Part shown: positions 21,557 to 32,669 of the stretch, piece after piece
How the letters are laid out: each line of letters starts with the position of its first letter
Numbering within the stretch: position 1 is the first letter of the stretch
Assembly (NCBI RefSeq): GCF_012489685.1
Contig: NC_080045.1
Coordinates: 9,449,648-9,513,647, forward strand
Reading direction: 5' to 3'
Source: Lotus japonicus
Lineage: Eukaryota > Streptophyta > Magnoliopsida > Fabales > Fabaceae
DNA: 64,000 nucleotides
Notes under the pieces: model-generated
The model's input: only the letters and a program-made list of their open reading frames with translations
Database searches by the model: none
What the model was told of the DNA's origin: nothing
Translations under genes and position numbers: made by a program

Positions 21557-21561
21557 CCCTG

Positions 21562-24084
21562 TCATTAGAGTTCCCAATGGTAGAGATAACAATAGAAGTA
21601 AGCTCTCCAAAAGAAATCCAATCTTAATAGATCTCTCTTATTAGAGCCTGGATTTCGCATAGGGATTCTTGCAGGTCAATCACAATTTGATAAAAACTGA
21701 AAGAAATCATTCAATAAGTTCCTAATTCAATTTATTACAAATCTTAAATAAAATAAAATTAGACAAAATACAAATCCATACCGCAAGAAATCAATTTATC
21801 TATCTGTCTTCGAAGATGATTGAATTTTATTACACATGATTGAGTTTTTTAACGTGAAGATGATTGATTCTAGAAGAAAATAATATATATTTATAGAGGA
21901 TTTACTTTTAGAGTTTAATATATAGTAGTGTGTGCAATTGTGTTATTCATTGCATCTGTGGCAAAAGACTGTTTCACGACAATCACCAAGTGAATACACC
22001 AATGAAATCAAAGCTAAATATGTCAAAATAAATAAAAAATTAAATGAGGAAAATTATGACTAGTTAATACACATATCTAAACACCTTTTTTTTATATTTT
22101 CCAGATTTGATTTAGATGTAAAAAAAAGTACATGAAATTATCACAAAATTTTTTTAACAAAACAATAACTACATAAATTTACAAAGAGATTCACGTAAAA
22201 CATAGCAAAACTAATAAACTATCAATCCATATAATTCAACACAATTCAAATAAGAGTTTAATGGTTGTGCACACCACCATTGGGGTAAAACATTTTTACA
22301 CAAACGTCCGATAAATTTAAATGAATCTATATTTTCATTAAATTAAAAGCTTATTTTCTGATTTGACAATATAATATTAGATGTCTGTGTAAAACAAAAT
22401 TAGACTGATGCATTACCATTAAATTCCTATTATTTTTTCTCCTTGGAAGACAAAGACAAACACTATAAGTATACTATATAAATAAATAAAAAATAAAGAG
22501 ATGAAGTGTTAAATATTATACCTTATAATTGAAAGATAAAAAGATGAAGTGCGGCAAACAACTTTCTCTATACCATATTCACGAAGTCAGTACACAAATG
22601 AGGAAGCTTCCAGCATCAACCCATGGTGATAGATTTAGGTTGAGGGATCATGGAACAGTTATCATAGAAATTAAGTGAAGAAACAGTAAGCATCGATGGC
22701 GTGAATTAGTAGGGAAAAAGGTGAGAAAATTATGAAGGAGAATCAAGGTATTTTCGGTTAACCTGTGTAATGGGGCCTATAAGCATATATATTAGAGAGT
22801 GTGATGTGCTATAATAATTGTGAAGAAGAGGAGTGGAAAGAGAGGTGGGTGATCAGTTGTGAAGAAGAGACATGGTGGTGGTTGGGTTAGAAAGTGGAGG
22901 AGTCCCCTATTTGTACCCGTCTACTTAGGGTTTGGTCCTCCAGTCTCATTTTGATTCACCCTATATTTTATTCCTTATTTCCTAAATTAAATAACATATT
23001 CTAATTATTTCTTGAAATTATTCCCCAATTAATTTTTGCTAAGAAAATCTTCATTCCTCTTGTAAAAAAACTAAGTAAATCTTCTAATTAATTTTAAATC
23101 CTTTAATTTTATTTTTAAAATTTATTCATTATTTTCGGAATTATTTAATTAATTATTATTAAATTTGTGAAATTATTTAATAAATTATTTTTATCAAATT
23201 TTTGAAACTATTTATTAATTATTCTAATTTGGAGTGTTGAAATTTCTATATTTTAAACATATCAGCTATATTAAATTAATATTATTAAGGTACGATAAAA
23301 TTGGGTATTGACACTAGTGGTGGTCGTTCAATGTCTTAAATAAAATGATTCCATTAAAATTAGAAAAAAAAAGTTTCTTTAAGGATCTTATACCTCTTAA
23401 GATCACTTGCCGCATCCCAAGCATGATATCTGAAGTTTGCATCCTTTTCAATTATGGACGCACTTTTCTATGAGGAGCAGTTTATCTCTGTATTTGCTAC
23501 ATTTTTCAAAAGATGTTAGAGGTGTTTCAGTTGAAAATAAAAACATTTATGTTAAAAGAAAAAGAAGAGCTATTTAGGCTGGTCGAGCTCCTCAGTCGAT
23601 CCCAAGGTTCCTTGTTAGTCATTCAAGAATCAAGACACTCAATGGGCGTCCCCCTTTATATGGTCACATGGTCATGGAGAAAAAGAGTCGCCCTACACGA
23701 GACCTTGGAGCAGGTTGCACGCCTCTTTGGGACGACTCGCCTATCTTGAAGGTCCTCGTGGAGGTCATGCATCCAGATGAGCGATCCTCTTATCTTAGGA
23801 ACGATCCACCGATGTAAAATGACCACTAATGTATAGGACTTGTAGAACATGGTGAAAAAAAATATGATGGAAATTATAAGAAAAAATGGATGATGCATTG
23901 TCAGTGTAAATTTTTTTTACGTGATCGTGCATCCAATTGATTTCCGCCATATCAGAAATTTATTTTTATTTTAATTAAAATTAAAAGAAATATGACTGTT
24001 TGGTCCTATGTGGCATATAATATGATTGAATATTAGTGTTCAACTTATTCATTAGTATCAAGTTATAAATCATTTTATAATATG
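21562..24084. other. AT-rich intergenic region
   Basis: No gene recognised. It contains a small MITE-like hairpin (22257-22423, listed separately) and a slightly GC-richer patch at 23570-23780 whose short frames (for example 23513-23749) have no family features and may be old LTR sequence. Confidence 0.5.
22257..22423. mobile_element. small MITE-like hairpin
   Basis: Ends TTTAATGGTTGTGCA and TGCATTACCATTAAA are inverted repeats, and inside them ACATTTTTACACAAACGTCC pairs with a near complement at 22378-22402. About 167 bp, no coding capacity. Family not settled. Confidence 0.5.
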
Positions 24085-24250
24085 GTAATGCTTGTGCGGA
24101 CTTTTTGGCTAAGCATGGAGCTGGTCAAGGCGAGGCTTTGGTTAGTGATTGAGCAACCAATTCTAGGTTTGGGATTGCTTCTTCTCGCGGATGCGTCGGG
24201 TGTCTCCTCTATAAGAACGTAGTTTTCTCTTTTTTCAGATCATGTACCAA
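24085..24250 (+). pseudogene. LINE RNase H tail fragment
   Basis: Reads 'NACADFLAKHGAGQGEALV', the conserved end of the RNase H domain of plant L1 LINEs ('ANACAD.LAK'), then a degraded tail ('LLADASGVSSI'). No poly(A) or target duplication was found. It lies just beyond the 3' end of the MATE gene. Confidence 0.6.
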
Positions 24251-24439
24251 AAAGAATTCGTGTAAAAGTCATTATCATATCATATACATACATATTCATA
24301 GAATAAATACATCATTTGAAATGGAAATTGCCCTTTGGAAAAAGCAGCCCGTGCATACAAAGGGTGTAATCAAAGCCTATGTGTGGATTGTGCTGTGCTA
24401 CAACACCAAATTCATAATGGTTAGGTAGTAGCGTGTAAT

Positions 24440-27400
24440 TTATTGGGGTCTTGCAAAGTTATCCTTAAGGAAGCTCCAAGGTCCTGATCCAGTACCAATT
24501 CTGCAAATCGAAGTTCATAAACGCTACATCATTTCAATCCTTTGTCATATGCATAGTTCCATATCTGTTATGATTATAATTTGATTAAATTTCTATTTCA
24601 TTGTAAATGAAATATGGGTGTAGGAGAAGTGATGGATATTATTTTTTTGGTCTTAGAAAATTGCTTGATTATAACTCATACTGACAATGATTTATGTGTA
24701 GCAAAAGAAATTACCTCCAAAAGCCAGCAAACACCCTTAGGCTCATGTATATAGACAACGCAATCCAGATACCAGTCATGCCAAGGCTTGAGGATAACAT
24801 ATATAAGATATATATGCTCACCAATGCCACCATAATCTGGGAGAAAAGTGATGGCAAATACATAAGCCAGAGACAAATTGTATCACAGCAGGAAATGGAG
24901 GGGCTGGTGACTGTATTAAACACAACTATGATTTTTCGAAGTAAAAAAAGAGAGAAAAGATAAAAAGATTTATTGGTTCATCAACATTGAATAGTTTTTT
25001 GCTTAAATATTTTTTTGATCCCTGCATTATTGGAGTTATTGGTTTTAGTCCCTCTTTGTTTTGTTGCATGATTTCAGTCCCTGTATTTTTGAAATAATTT
25101 CACACTCTGAAAGGATTAATACCAAAAGAAAAAGGAAATTTTGAACACTGAAATTTACTAAAAAAAATAGTTCTTGAAATTGTCTTTTTCTCTTGGTATT
25201 GATCCTCTCGGAGACTGAGACATGGCTAGTTCGAAAATACAGGGAGTAAAGTCAAACAACAAAACAAAGAGGGACTAAAACCAGTAACTTCCAATAATGC
25301 AGTACAATAAAATATTTAAACCTACATTTTTTTTACCTGGTTTTCAAAGTCAATTATGCCAAAGTAAGATTGACCAACATTCATGGCTCATGAATGCTAT
25401 CTCACATACTTTGATTTGTGCAGAAGAAAATTTTTCTGAACTTACCATTGAGTAAGCAGAGTATATGAAATCTGAAGCTCCATAGTTAACTCCATCAAAA
25501 ACAAATGCTAGCGCATTGATGGGTTGAGTGGCTGCTACATACTAGTAGGTAATCATCAAGAAAACGGTTAGAAAAATATATTACCCTCTCTATTTGTGAA
25601 ACCAATATATTGCTAGAAGGAGAGAGGTCTCTTGTTTTATATGCAATAGCGACATTACTTACTGGAATAGTAATACTGATAAGTTGCAGAACATTGATGT
25701 CATTTGTAAATAACTTAGAAGCAAATGGTAGTAGGCTAAATAGAAGGAATGAAAGTACCAACCCTAGAATCAAGCCAAGCTGCGTGATCCAATTATTCAA
25801 GTTAAGCGAATTAAGTGCACAAAAAGCAAACAAATCATTCAGGATAACAATTTGAAATACCTGCAGCACACGTGAAGTAGATGATATGACCTTGCTGTAA
25901 TCCCTTCTTGCAAATGCACTTGCAATAATGGCCTGCAAAGACTTTTTGATTATGGTCTATATTGACTAGAATGTATAATAGGAACATCCTTTTTTCCTCA
26001 GAATAAAGTTATCTGGAGTGAATACTTTTAAATGAAGATAGATTTATCATAAATAGAGACTTAAGGCAAATCATGATGATTCTGTGGCAAATGCAACATA
26101 AAAGCATGAAAAACATCACCAATTAAATTGACCTTGAAATTTGTGTTCTTTTTAAACAGGCATAACAACTACGGTATGGAAGATCCAATGATCTTTATAG
26201 TTGGCTTTGGCACATGTCATAACTAGGAAAAAATATCTCAGTTTACAAGTAATAAATCCCTATAATGACTGGTGTATCCCTTTCATCATTGATAGTTAAT
26301 CCCCTGGTCAATTATAACAATTTTCTCTGTCTATCATTAACTATAAATAAATGTGTTGGCATGCAAATTGACTAATAGATCTGAAATGTGACTTAGTTGC
26401 TAAGTCAGTATATTTGCTGCCTGATTTCTCACGGTTCTCAAATAGATAGTGTTAGACGTATAATGATTCATGTGTCTTCACCCAACAACTTAAGCTTTTG
26501 GGATAGTTGGTTCAGGACTTTGTATTAGAGTCTCTATAACTAAGTGAGTTTAATCCTTGTTACCTCCATTATTATAACAAAAAGTTGAACTTGAGCACAT
26601 GGTAGATGGGTTTGTGCATTGTTCACGCTTCAAGCCCAAAGGGCTCTTGTGTGAGTGGGGATGTTAGAAGTATAATATAAAACTATCAATGTGTCTTCAC
26701 CCAACAACTTAAGTTTTTTGCCTCGTGAAAGATAGTAAGCCGGAGATTTTCTGAATGTAATTAGCTTGCTAGTTTCTTAATTTCTTTCACAGTTCGTGTT
26801 TTCAATTCTTTGGTTGTACAAGTCATTTGACTCAAAGATTTTAGTAATATCTGTACTAGGAAACAAATAGTAATTTTTCATCCCACCAATCTATTTAGCA
26901 AAATGTGTACATTCATAAGAATTTCACTTCTTACTTGTCCAGCAACAGCCAATCCATCAGTAAGCAAAGAGGTTGCCATCCAAATCTGTAAGCAGATTTG
27001 GAACGCAGCCATCACTGTTGATCCTTGCCTTGCTGCTAGGGATGCTGACAAGGTCACACATGATGTCACAGCTACAACTTTAATCATTAATAGAAACCCT
27101 ACATCAAAGTGGTGAAAAAAAAGGTAAAGATTTGTTCTCAATAATTTTTGTTTGGTATAATTAATGTTCTCAAGAATTCACTTCTTCCTTTTATTAGACA
27201 GACTAGATGTAACCTAGATATATTGTAATCATGTTAAGTATTTTTCATCAGGAGATAATATTCACTGTTTTTATCCCACTTTCACTTTCTCAAGTAGAAT
27301 GTATCAAACATGTTTCAAATTTAAGTCTAAAAGATTGTTCAAATTCAACCAGCAGGAGAGAAAAGAAGCTTTCTGAACCATAATGAAATGTTCTCCTTAT

Positions 27401-30400
27401 TTTGGAGCAAAAGACTGTGCCATCCAACTTTCTTATAAATGAAGTTGAAGTCAAATATTGAGTCCTGAAGAAACTTATGCTATAACTCTCTTAAAAAGTA
27501 ATAGCTGAGGTTTGAGAGCAAAACACACCAAGATAAATCCTCTTTAGTATAAAGAGTGAGAGAGATATCTCCATCATAAGAACTAGAGGTTGATAAGAGG
27601 ATTTCTCTTAATGTGTTTTGCTTTCGAAACTCAACTCCAATTTTAGAAGAAGGTGGATAAAATAAGTTCTTCACCATCCAATGTGAGACTTCAACTTCAT
27701 TTATAAAAAAGTTTGATAACAAAGTCTTTTCCTCCACCAAATGTGGGACTTCTACAAAACTTCCAAATAAAGAGAGACCCAAATCTTCTGATGGTGAAAT
27801 GTAATTTCCGCAAGAAAACTGTTATAAGATATGCTAGTGTTTCTGTGGGCAAGGCCGCAGACTTCTATAAACAGGATGTCAAGTTCAAATAAGCAAGAAA
27901 TCTAATGTCTATGCAGATCAAATTTTTAAAACCATGCTATACATAGTAATATGGAGGTTTAGCCGCTAAATGAAATTAACCCGGAGATTCTGAGAAAACA
28001 AATAAATAGAAGGAAATTATAACCATTTTTCAGAATCTTCCCAAATTGGCAGTCTTGGATACTTGGCGGAAGGAGAACAACTTGTTTCATTAAATACCAG
28101 AACAAAATTAAGGTAATCAAGTACCTATTAAATCAGATCAAGATAAATGAAATGAGAAAGAGAAGTGAACCATGACTTCTGAATTCAAATATCATGTTTG
28201 TGATAAAGACACATCTAGAATCAGAGATGAATACTGAAAGTGAACTTACTGGGAGATAATATGAGCAATGGCGGCCCCACTGACTCCCAACCGGACTACA
28301 AATATAAGTAATGGATCTAAAATGATATTTGCTAAATCTCCCACAACTGCAGTTAAACTTCACAGATTACTGTGTGATAATAAGTGTACTTCATCATGAT
28401 CATGATCTGAATATAAATACTGATTTGAGGTAACGAGAGGAATGGCGTACTTGTAGCATACAAAGGAGTTCTTGTATCTTTGATTCCTCGAAAAACTCCT
28501 TGCATTGCCATAGAAAGAATAACAGCTGGTGCACCAAATGACCTCAACGTCAAGTATTGTTGCGCTGGTTTTAACATTGGAGAATTCTGCATGAGAAATT
28601 AACATTGAAAGCCATTTTGCACAACATAACAAGGTAGCTAAAAGGATATAAAAGTCTAAGAAGATAATAGCCACAAATTAAAATTCAAAAACTAACTAGC
28701 TTTTTGAAGTAAGATATAATATGTGAAATTTGTTTGAACTTTGAAAGAGTAATAGATAAATCAAACTTCAAACAATTATGAAAACTTTCTATTTGATCTC
28801 AAATTTAAAGTTAATATCAGTTTCATATAGAATTCCTATAGCATTGTCAGCAGAGGACTCACAGAATGGATGCCCATGTAATTCAAGATCGGATTAGCTG
28901 CGAAAATGAGAAAGAGAGCTTGTAGGACACCAAGCACACCACCAATAACAAGTACTGATGAGGCTGATGGAATATAGCTTTTGTCATGGCCCAGTTTAGC
29001 TACTCTGTCAATATGAGTTTGTGACGTGCTGCATTCGGGATCTAAATTATAAAAAAAAAAGTTTAATGTTCTTATCCCAGGGAAAGTTTATAAGTTGAAA
29101 GAAGAAGGTGCATTAGGCTCTATTAAGCTCCTCAATGTATTTCACTCCAAGGGAAGATTCTGCTGAATACAAATTGAGAGATATTGACTTTTCCTATAAG
29201 AAAATAAATACCATCTTGCTCTATATTGTCTTCTACTTCCAACTTTCTTTCCTCATCAACAGAAGAGACCTTGATCAACATTTCTTTTTCTGGTGGTTGA
29301 GTTTGTAACATATCGGTAGCATCCTCCTCAGCAACCAAAGAGGTTGTAACACTGACAAGTGGAATTATTGCAATTTTCGAGACTTGATTGAAAATAGCAA
29401 TTGAAACTCCCACAGCCGCAAGCTCCACAGGACCTACAAAGTATTACTTCGTAATCTAACTTAGATGCAGTTCAATTACAGGCTAGAATAAAAACTGACA
29501 ATTTTATTATAGAGGACTTGTTACATGAGGATACACATAGATCTAACAGTTCATAGGAATTATTTAGCATTGTTATATCCCTTTCATTACTCAAAAATAA
29601 ACATCATAGGACAGAAAAAAATAGGGTGATAAGATTCGGACTTTGTTAAGTATATTATTACTTGTACAACCATGTCTCTCAGTATGATAAATATATGAAT
29701 AACCCTATATGTTCCCAAGACTTGTCATACTTCTCTTGATTACAAGTCAATCAGTGTTTATATTATGATCTTCACATAGATGCAGCACTATTTACGCGAA
29801 TGTGCTTGTGGCGGCTTCTCTTGTTTATCAGCATCCAAAATGCTAACTAACAGGTTTCTTCAAATATAACATTTAATGAGCTCCAGACCCCAACCAATAT
29901 CTTAGTGTTAGCTTAAACTTAAAGTTTGGCACAACTTATAATAGACCAGAATGACACAGCTGAAGTAGTCAGTAGTAGCAAAACTAAAGTTGTTACTTCT
30001 TAGCAGTTAGTTTTCAGTTAAACTAACTGTTTAATTTGATAGAGTAAGTTAGAGATGCGTATTGATTCTGTGCAGATGTTAGCAGTATAAGTGTGTGCAT
30101 TCTAGTGTGCTATCATATAAATAGGACCTTTTTTGTGTCATGTAGATCATTCTTGAATAAAGAAGTTCTTTTCCCTAAATTTTCTTCTGGTTCTTCTTTC
30201 TTGGGACTGAGTGCCCAACTGTGATGACTTATGAATATGAAAAGATCCAATCCCTAAATAATTAGAATTATTCAGGAAATATCATTAAATACTACATGGT
30301 TAGTGTGCCTGTGAACAGATTTTCAATAGAAATGCCAAAGACAAGATGTAAGACAAACAAACCTATGTGGCCGATGAATGCAGTATCAATCAAAGAAGCA

Positions 30401-30855
30401 ATAGGATCTGCTGCTAAAGCCAGAATGGTAGGGACTGAAATCTGCATTATTTCCAGGCCTAGTTCATCCTTTTTGAGAACATTTCTACAACCATTCAACA
30501 ATATGGTCGCTTCAATTTTATGAACTCAGCATCTAATAAAACTAATAAAACAAGCAAAACTTCATCCAGGTTGCAAAAAAATCAGGGAAAAGTTCTGAAG
30601 CACAGTTTAATACAATTAATTACTTTTTGGGTCAGGGGAGAGGGCCAGTAAGAAAGAAAGAAAGAAAACTCTAAATAAAACAGAACCCAAGATTTCTTCT
30701 TTCCAGCATGTACAAAATCCAGTGAAAAGGGGTAATCACATTGAAAGAACACCAAGAACAACAAAAAATAAATTGAAAGAATCTAGTCATCTTTGTAAAT
30801 ATGATGCAAACAGTAAATGGTACCTTATGCCAGAAAATAACACCAGAAGGGGCAT
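24440..30855 (-). CDS. MATE-family citrate transporter (FRD3/FRDL-like)
   Basis: Multidrug-and-toxin-extrusion membrane transporter; the FRD3/FRDL branch exports citrate for iron movement or aluminium tolerance (family knowledge). Thirteen exons on the minus strand: 30824-30855, 30363-30484, 29212-29433, 28863-29041, 28451-28586, 28250-28346, 28024-28124, 26935-27098, 25861-25932, 25663-25779, 25446-25541, 24715-24836, 24440-24500. All introns are GT-AG and the joined frame is open for 506 residues, close to the ~520 of FRD3. Branch markers: 'LALAADPIASLIDTAFIGHI', 'ELAAVGVSIAIFNQVSK', a long charged loop after 'SVTTSLVAEEDA' and 'AATQPINALAFVFDGVNYGA' near the end. The start (MPLLVLF...) is the first Met after an in-frame stop; relatives carry ~20-40 more N-terminal residues, so an upstream exon may exist. 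Several introns hold mobile elements. Confidence 0.9.
25003..25319. mobile_element. foldback element in MATE intron 11
   Basis: About 80-bp imperfect inverted repeats: TTTTAGTCCCTCTTTGTTTT on the left (from 25046) pairs with AAAACAAAGAGGGACTAAAA (to 25280), within longer arms starting TTAAATATTTT. No coding capacity. It lies between exons 11 and 10 of the MATE gene (intron 24837-25445). Confidence 0.72.
26450..26715. repeat. short direct repeats in MATE intron 8
   Basis: TGTGTCTTCACCCAACAACT, preceded by TGTTAGA(C/A)GTATAAT, occurs twice (from 26450 and from 26662). The spacer contains CAAGCCCAAAGGGCTCTTG. It resembles a dispersed plant repeat, perhaps a tiny LTR-type element, but ends were not defined. 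Confidence 0.45.
29905..30230 (+). repeat. LTR-like sequence in MATE intron 2
   Basis: Starts near TGTTAGCTTAAAC, has TCATATAAATAGGACC (TATA-like, about 30113-30128), then CTTGAATAAAGAAG (polyadenylation-like) about 30 bp on. This order is what a copia LTR would show. No second copy or target duplication was found, so a solo LTR is only a suggestion. Confidence 0.4.
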
Positions 30856-31397
30856 CTTTCCTGTGCTTGTTCAACAGTTCAACACATGACAATAACTTTG
30901 TGGCATCAACCTATATCTATGTGACATAAATAGTGGAATTTGTTTACTCAAAACTAGTAACTGCAAAATAAAAATTAATCCTTGGCTTGAAGCAAAGTTG
31001 CAAATGATTAAGTGTTATGTGATGTTGAAAAAAAGGCATTACCGTACAAAGCTAAATAGGTTGTATCTTCAAAGACACCAGATAACAGCACTCTACAAAA
31101 ACCTCCCTCAGTTACACAAAACCCAGATTGTACAAGGTTTAATAGATAATTTATTGAATTTTATATTATACCCTGGGGACTTCAGTTGATACCAGACAGT
31201 GACAGTCGTGTCTCAATTCGGAAATCCATTGCATTTCTGCTTTGCGGGAACGTGGAAGCTGCATTTTGAATGTAATCCAACGTCTAGCAAGTGGATCCTC
31301 TCACTTTTCAGGAAAATTAGTTAGATAATTTATTTTTTATACCCCACTGGTGCAGGTGTGATTAAAAGTAGTTGTTGGAAAGGTTGATTTACCACAC
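30856..31397. other. upstream region of the MATE gene
   Basis: About 540 bp between the proposed MATE start and the LINE. It should hold the promoter, 5' leader and possibly a first exon. No convincing TATA box or coding exon was identified. Two similar AGATAATTTATT...TATACCC strings (31144 and 31322) lie here. Confidence 0.5.
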
Positions 31398-32669
31398 TTG
31401 GGTCAAATAGAATTGTCACACTTATTTAATCTGGTCCATCAGGACCATCCAGCTATTTCTATGCAGGTGTATGCGGTGTATGGTTTCCCAGAGGCACAGA
31501 ATAAATGGAGGACTTGGCACATGATTCGCCGGGTGAGACCGGTAGATGTGGTCCCTTGGTTGTGTATTGGTGACTTTAATGATATTCTTTCCCCGTTGGA
31601 CAAGCTTGGGGGTGACCCACCTGACTTAGGTCGGATGCAAGTGGCAAACCAAGCTTGTGCTGATTGTGGGCTATCTAGGGTGGACGCCTCAGGGAATCCT
31701 TTCACTTGGGTGAATAATCGAACCGGGGTTGGTAGAGTGGAAGAACGACTTGACTATGTGCTGATTAATAGAGCTTGGGAGGAGCTGTGGCCTTTTACTC
31801 GGGTGTCCCATTTGATCCGGCACCAATCGGACCATAGTCCTATTGTGTTTCATTGTGGCACTCGTAGGATGGAGATAAGACGCCATAGAACAAGGATGTT
31901 TCGGTTTGAAGAGCTTTGGTTAGAGAGTGGGAATGAATGTGCAGAGATTGTAGCGGAAGGATGGAGTAGACCACACACCTCTCTTCTAGGGAAGATTGAT
32001 GTGGTTGGGCAACACTTGAAATCATGGGGGAGTGAAAAGTATGGGGATCTACCAAAGAAAATTGCAGACTCAAAGAAGCATCTCCAACGCCTTCAAGGGG
32101 GTGTGCAAACAGATTCAGTGATCACAGAGGCCAAACAAGTTGAGCGGAACTTGGATGACCTACTCAAGCAGGAAGAGATCTTCTGGGGCCAAAGGTCAAG
32201 GGCGAACTGGCTCAAACATGGGGATAGAAATACAAGATTTTTCCATACAAAAGCTACCCAGAGGCGAAAGAGGAATTTGATAGAGGAAATTAAAGATGAT
32301 CAGGGTAGATCATTTGAGAAGAATGTTGACATTGCACGGGTTCTTCAGAAATACTTTGAGGATATCTTCACTTCATCAAATCCCTCCGGGGTTGACGAAG
32401 TAGCCACATTGGTTGGGGGTCGGGTCACTGAGGCTCATAGGAGAATCCTCTCTACACCTTTTACTCGCGATGAGGTTGAGGAGGCCCTCTTCCAGATGCA
32501 TCCCATAAAGGCGCCAGGTTTAGATGGTTTTCCAGCTCTGTTTTATCAGAAGTTTTGGAATATTGTTGGTGATGATGTGACAGATTTTTGTCTTCAGGTT
32601 CTCCGGGGCGAGGCCTCTCCAGGTATGATTAATCAAACTTTAGCCTTTGCAACGTATTGTTTAAGTTGA
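31398..32669 (+). pseudogene. LINE endonuclease (partial) and RT N-terminal linker
   Basis: The frame covers 423 residues. Endonuclease motifs: 'WLCIGDFNDIL' (about 31556) and the terminal 'HQSDHSPIVFH' (about 31825), with 'VEERLDYVL' between. The linker contains 'SRANWLKHGDRNTRFFHTKA' and 'TPFTRDEVEEALFQMHPIKA', usual for plant L1. It ends at 32669 because some 15-20 codons that normally link 'SPGMINQTL' to the 'LCNV' RT motif are deleted at about 32640, throwing the frame. Confidence 0.9.

Noticed and set aside
23513..23749. 78-codon frame
   Set aside because: No signal, domain or splice context; overlapping minus frame equally open.
27480..27782. 100-codon minus-strand frame in MATE intron 7
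   Set aside because: Lies in an intron removed by well-supported splice sites and has no motif.
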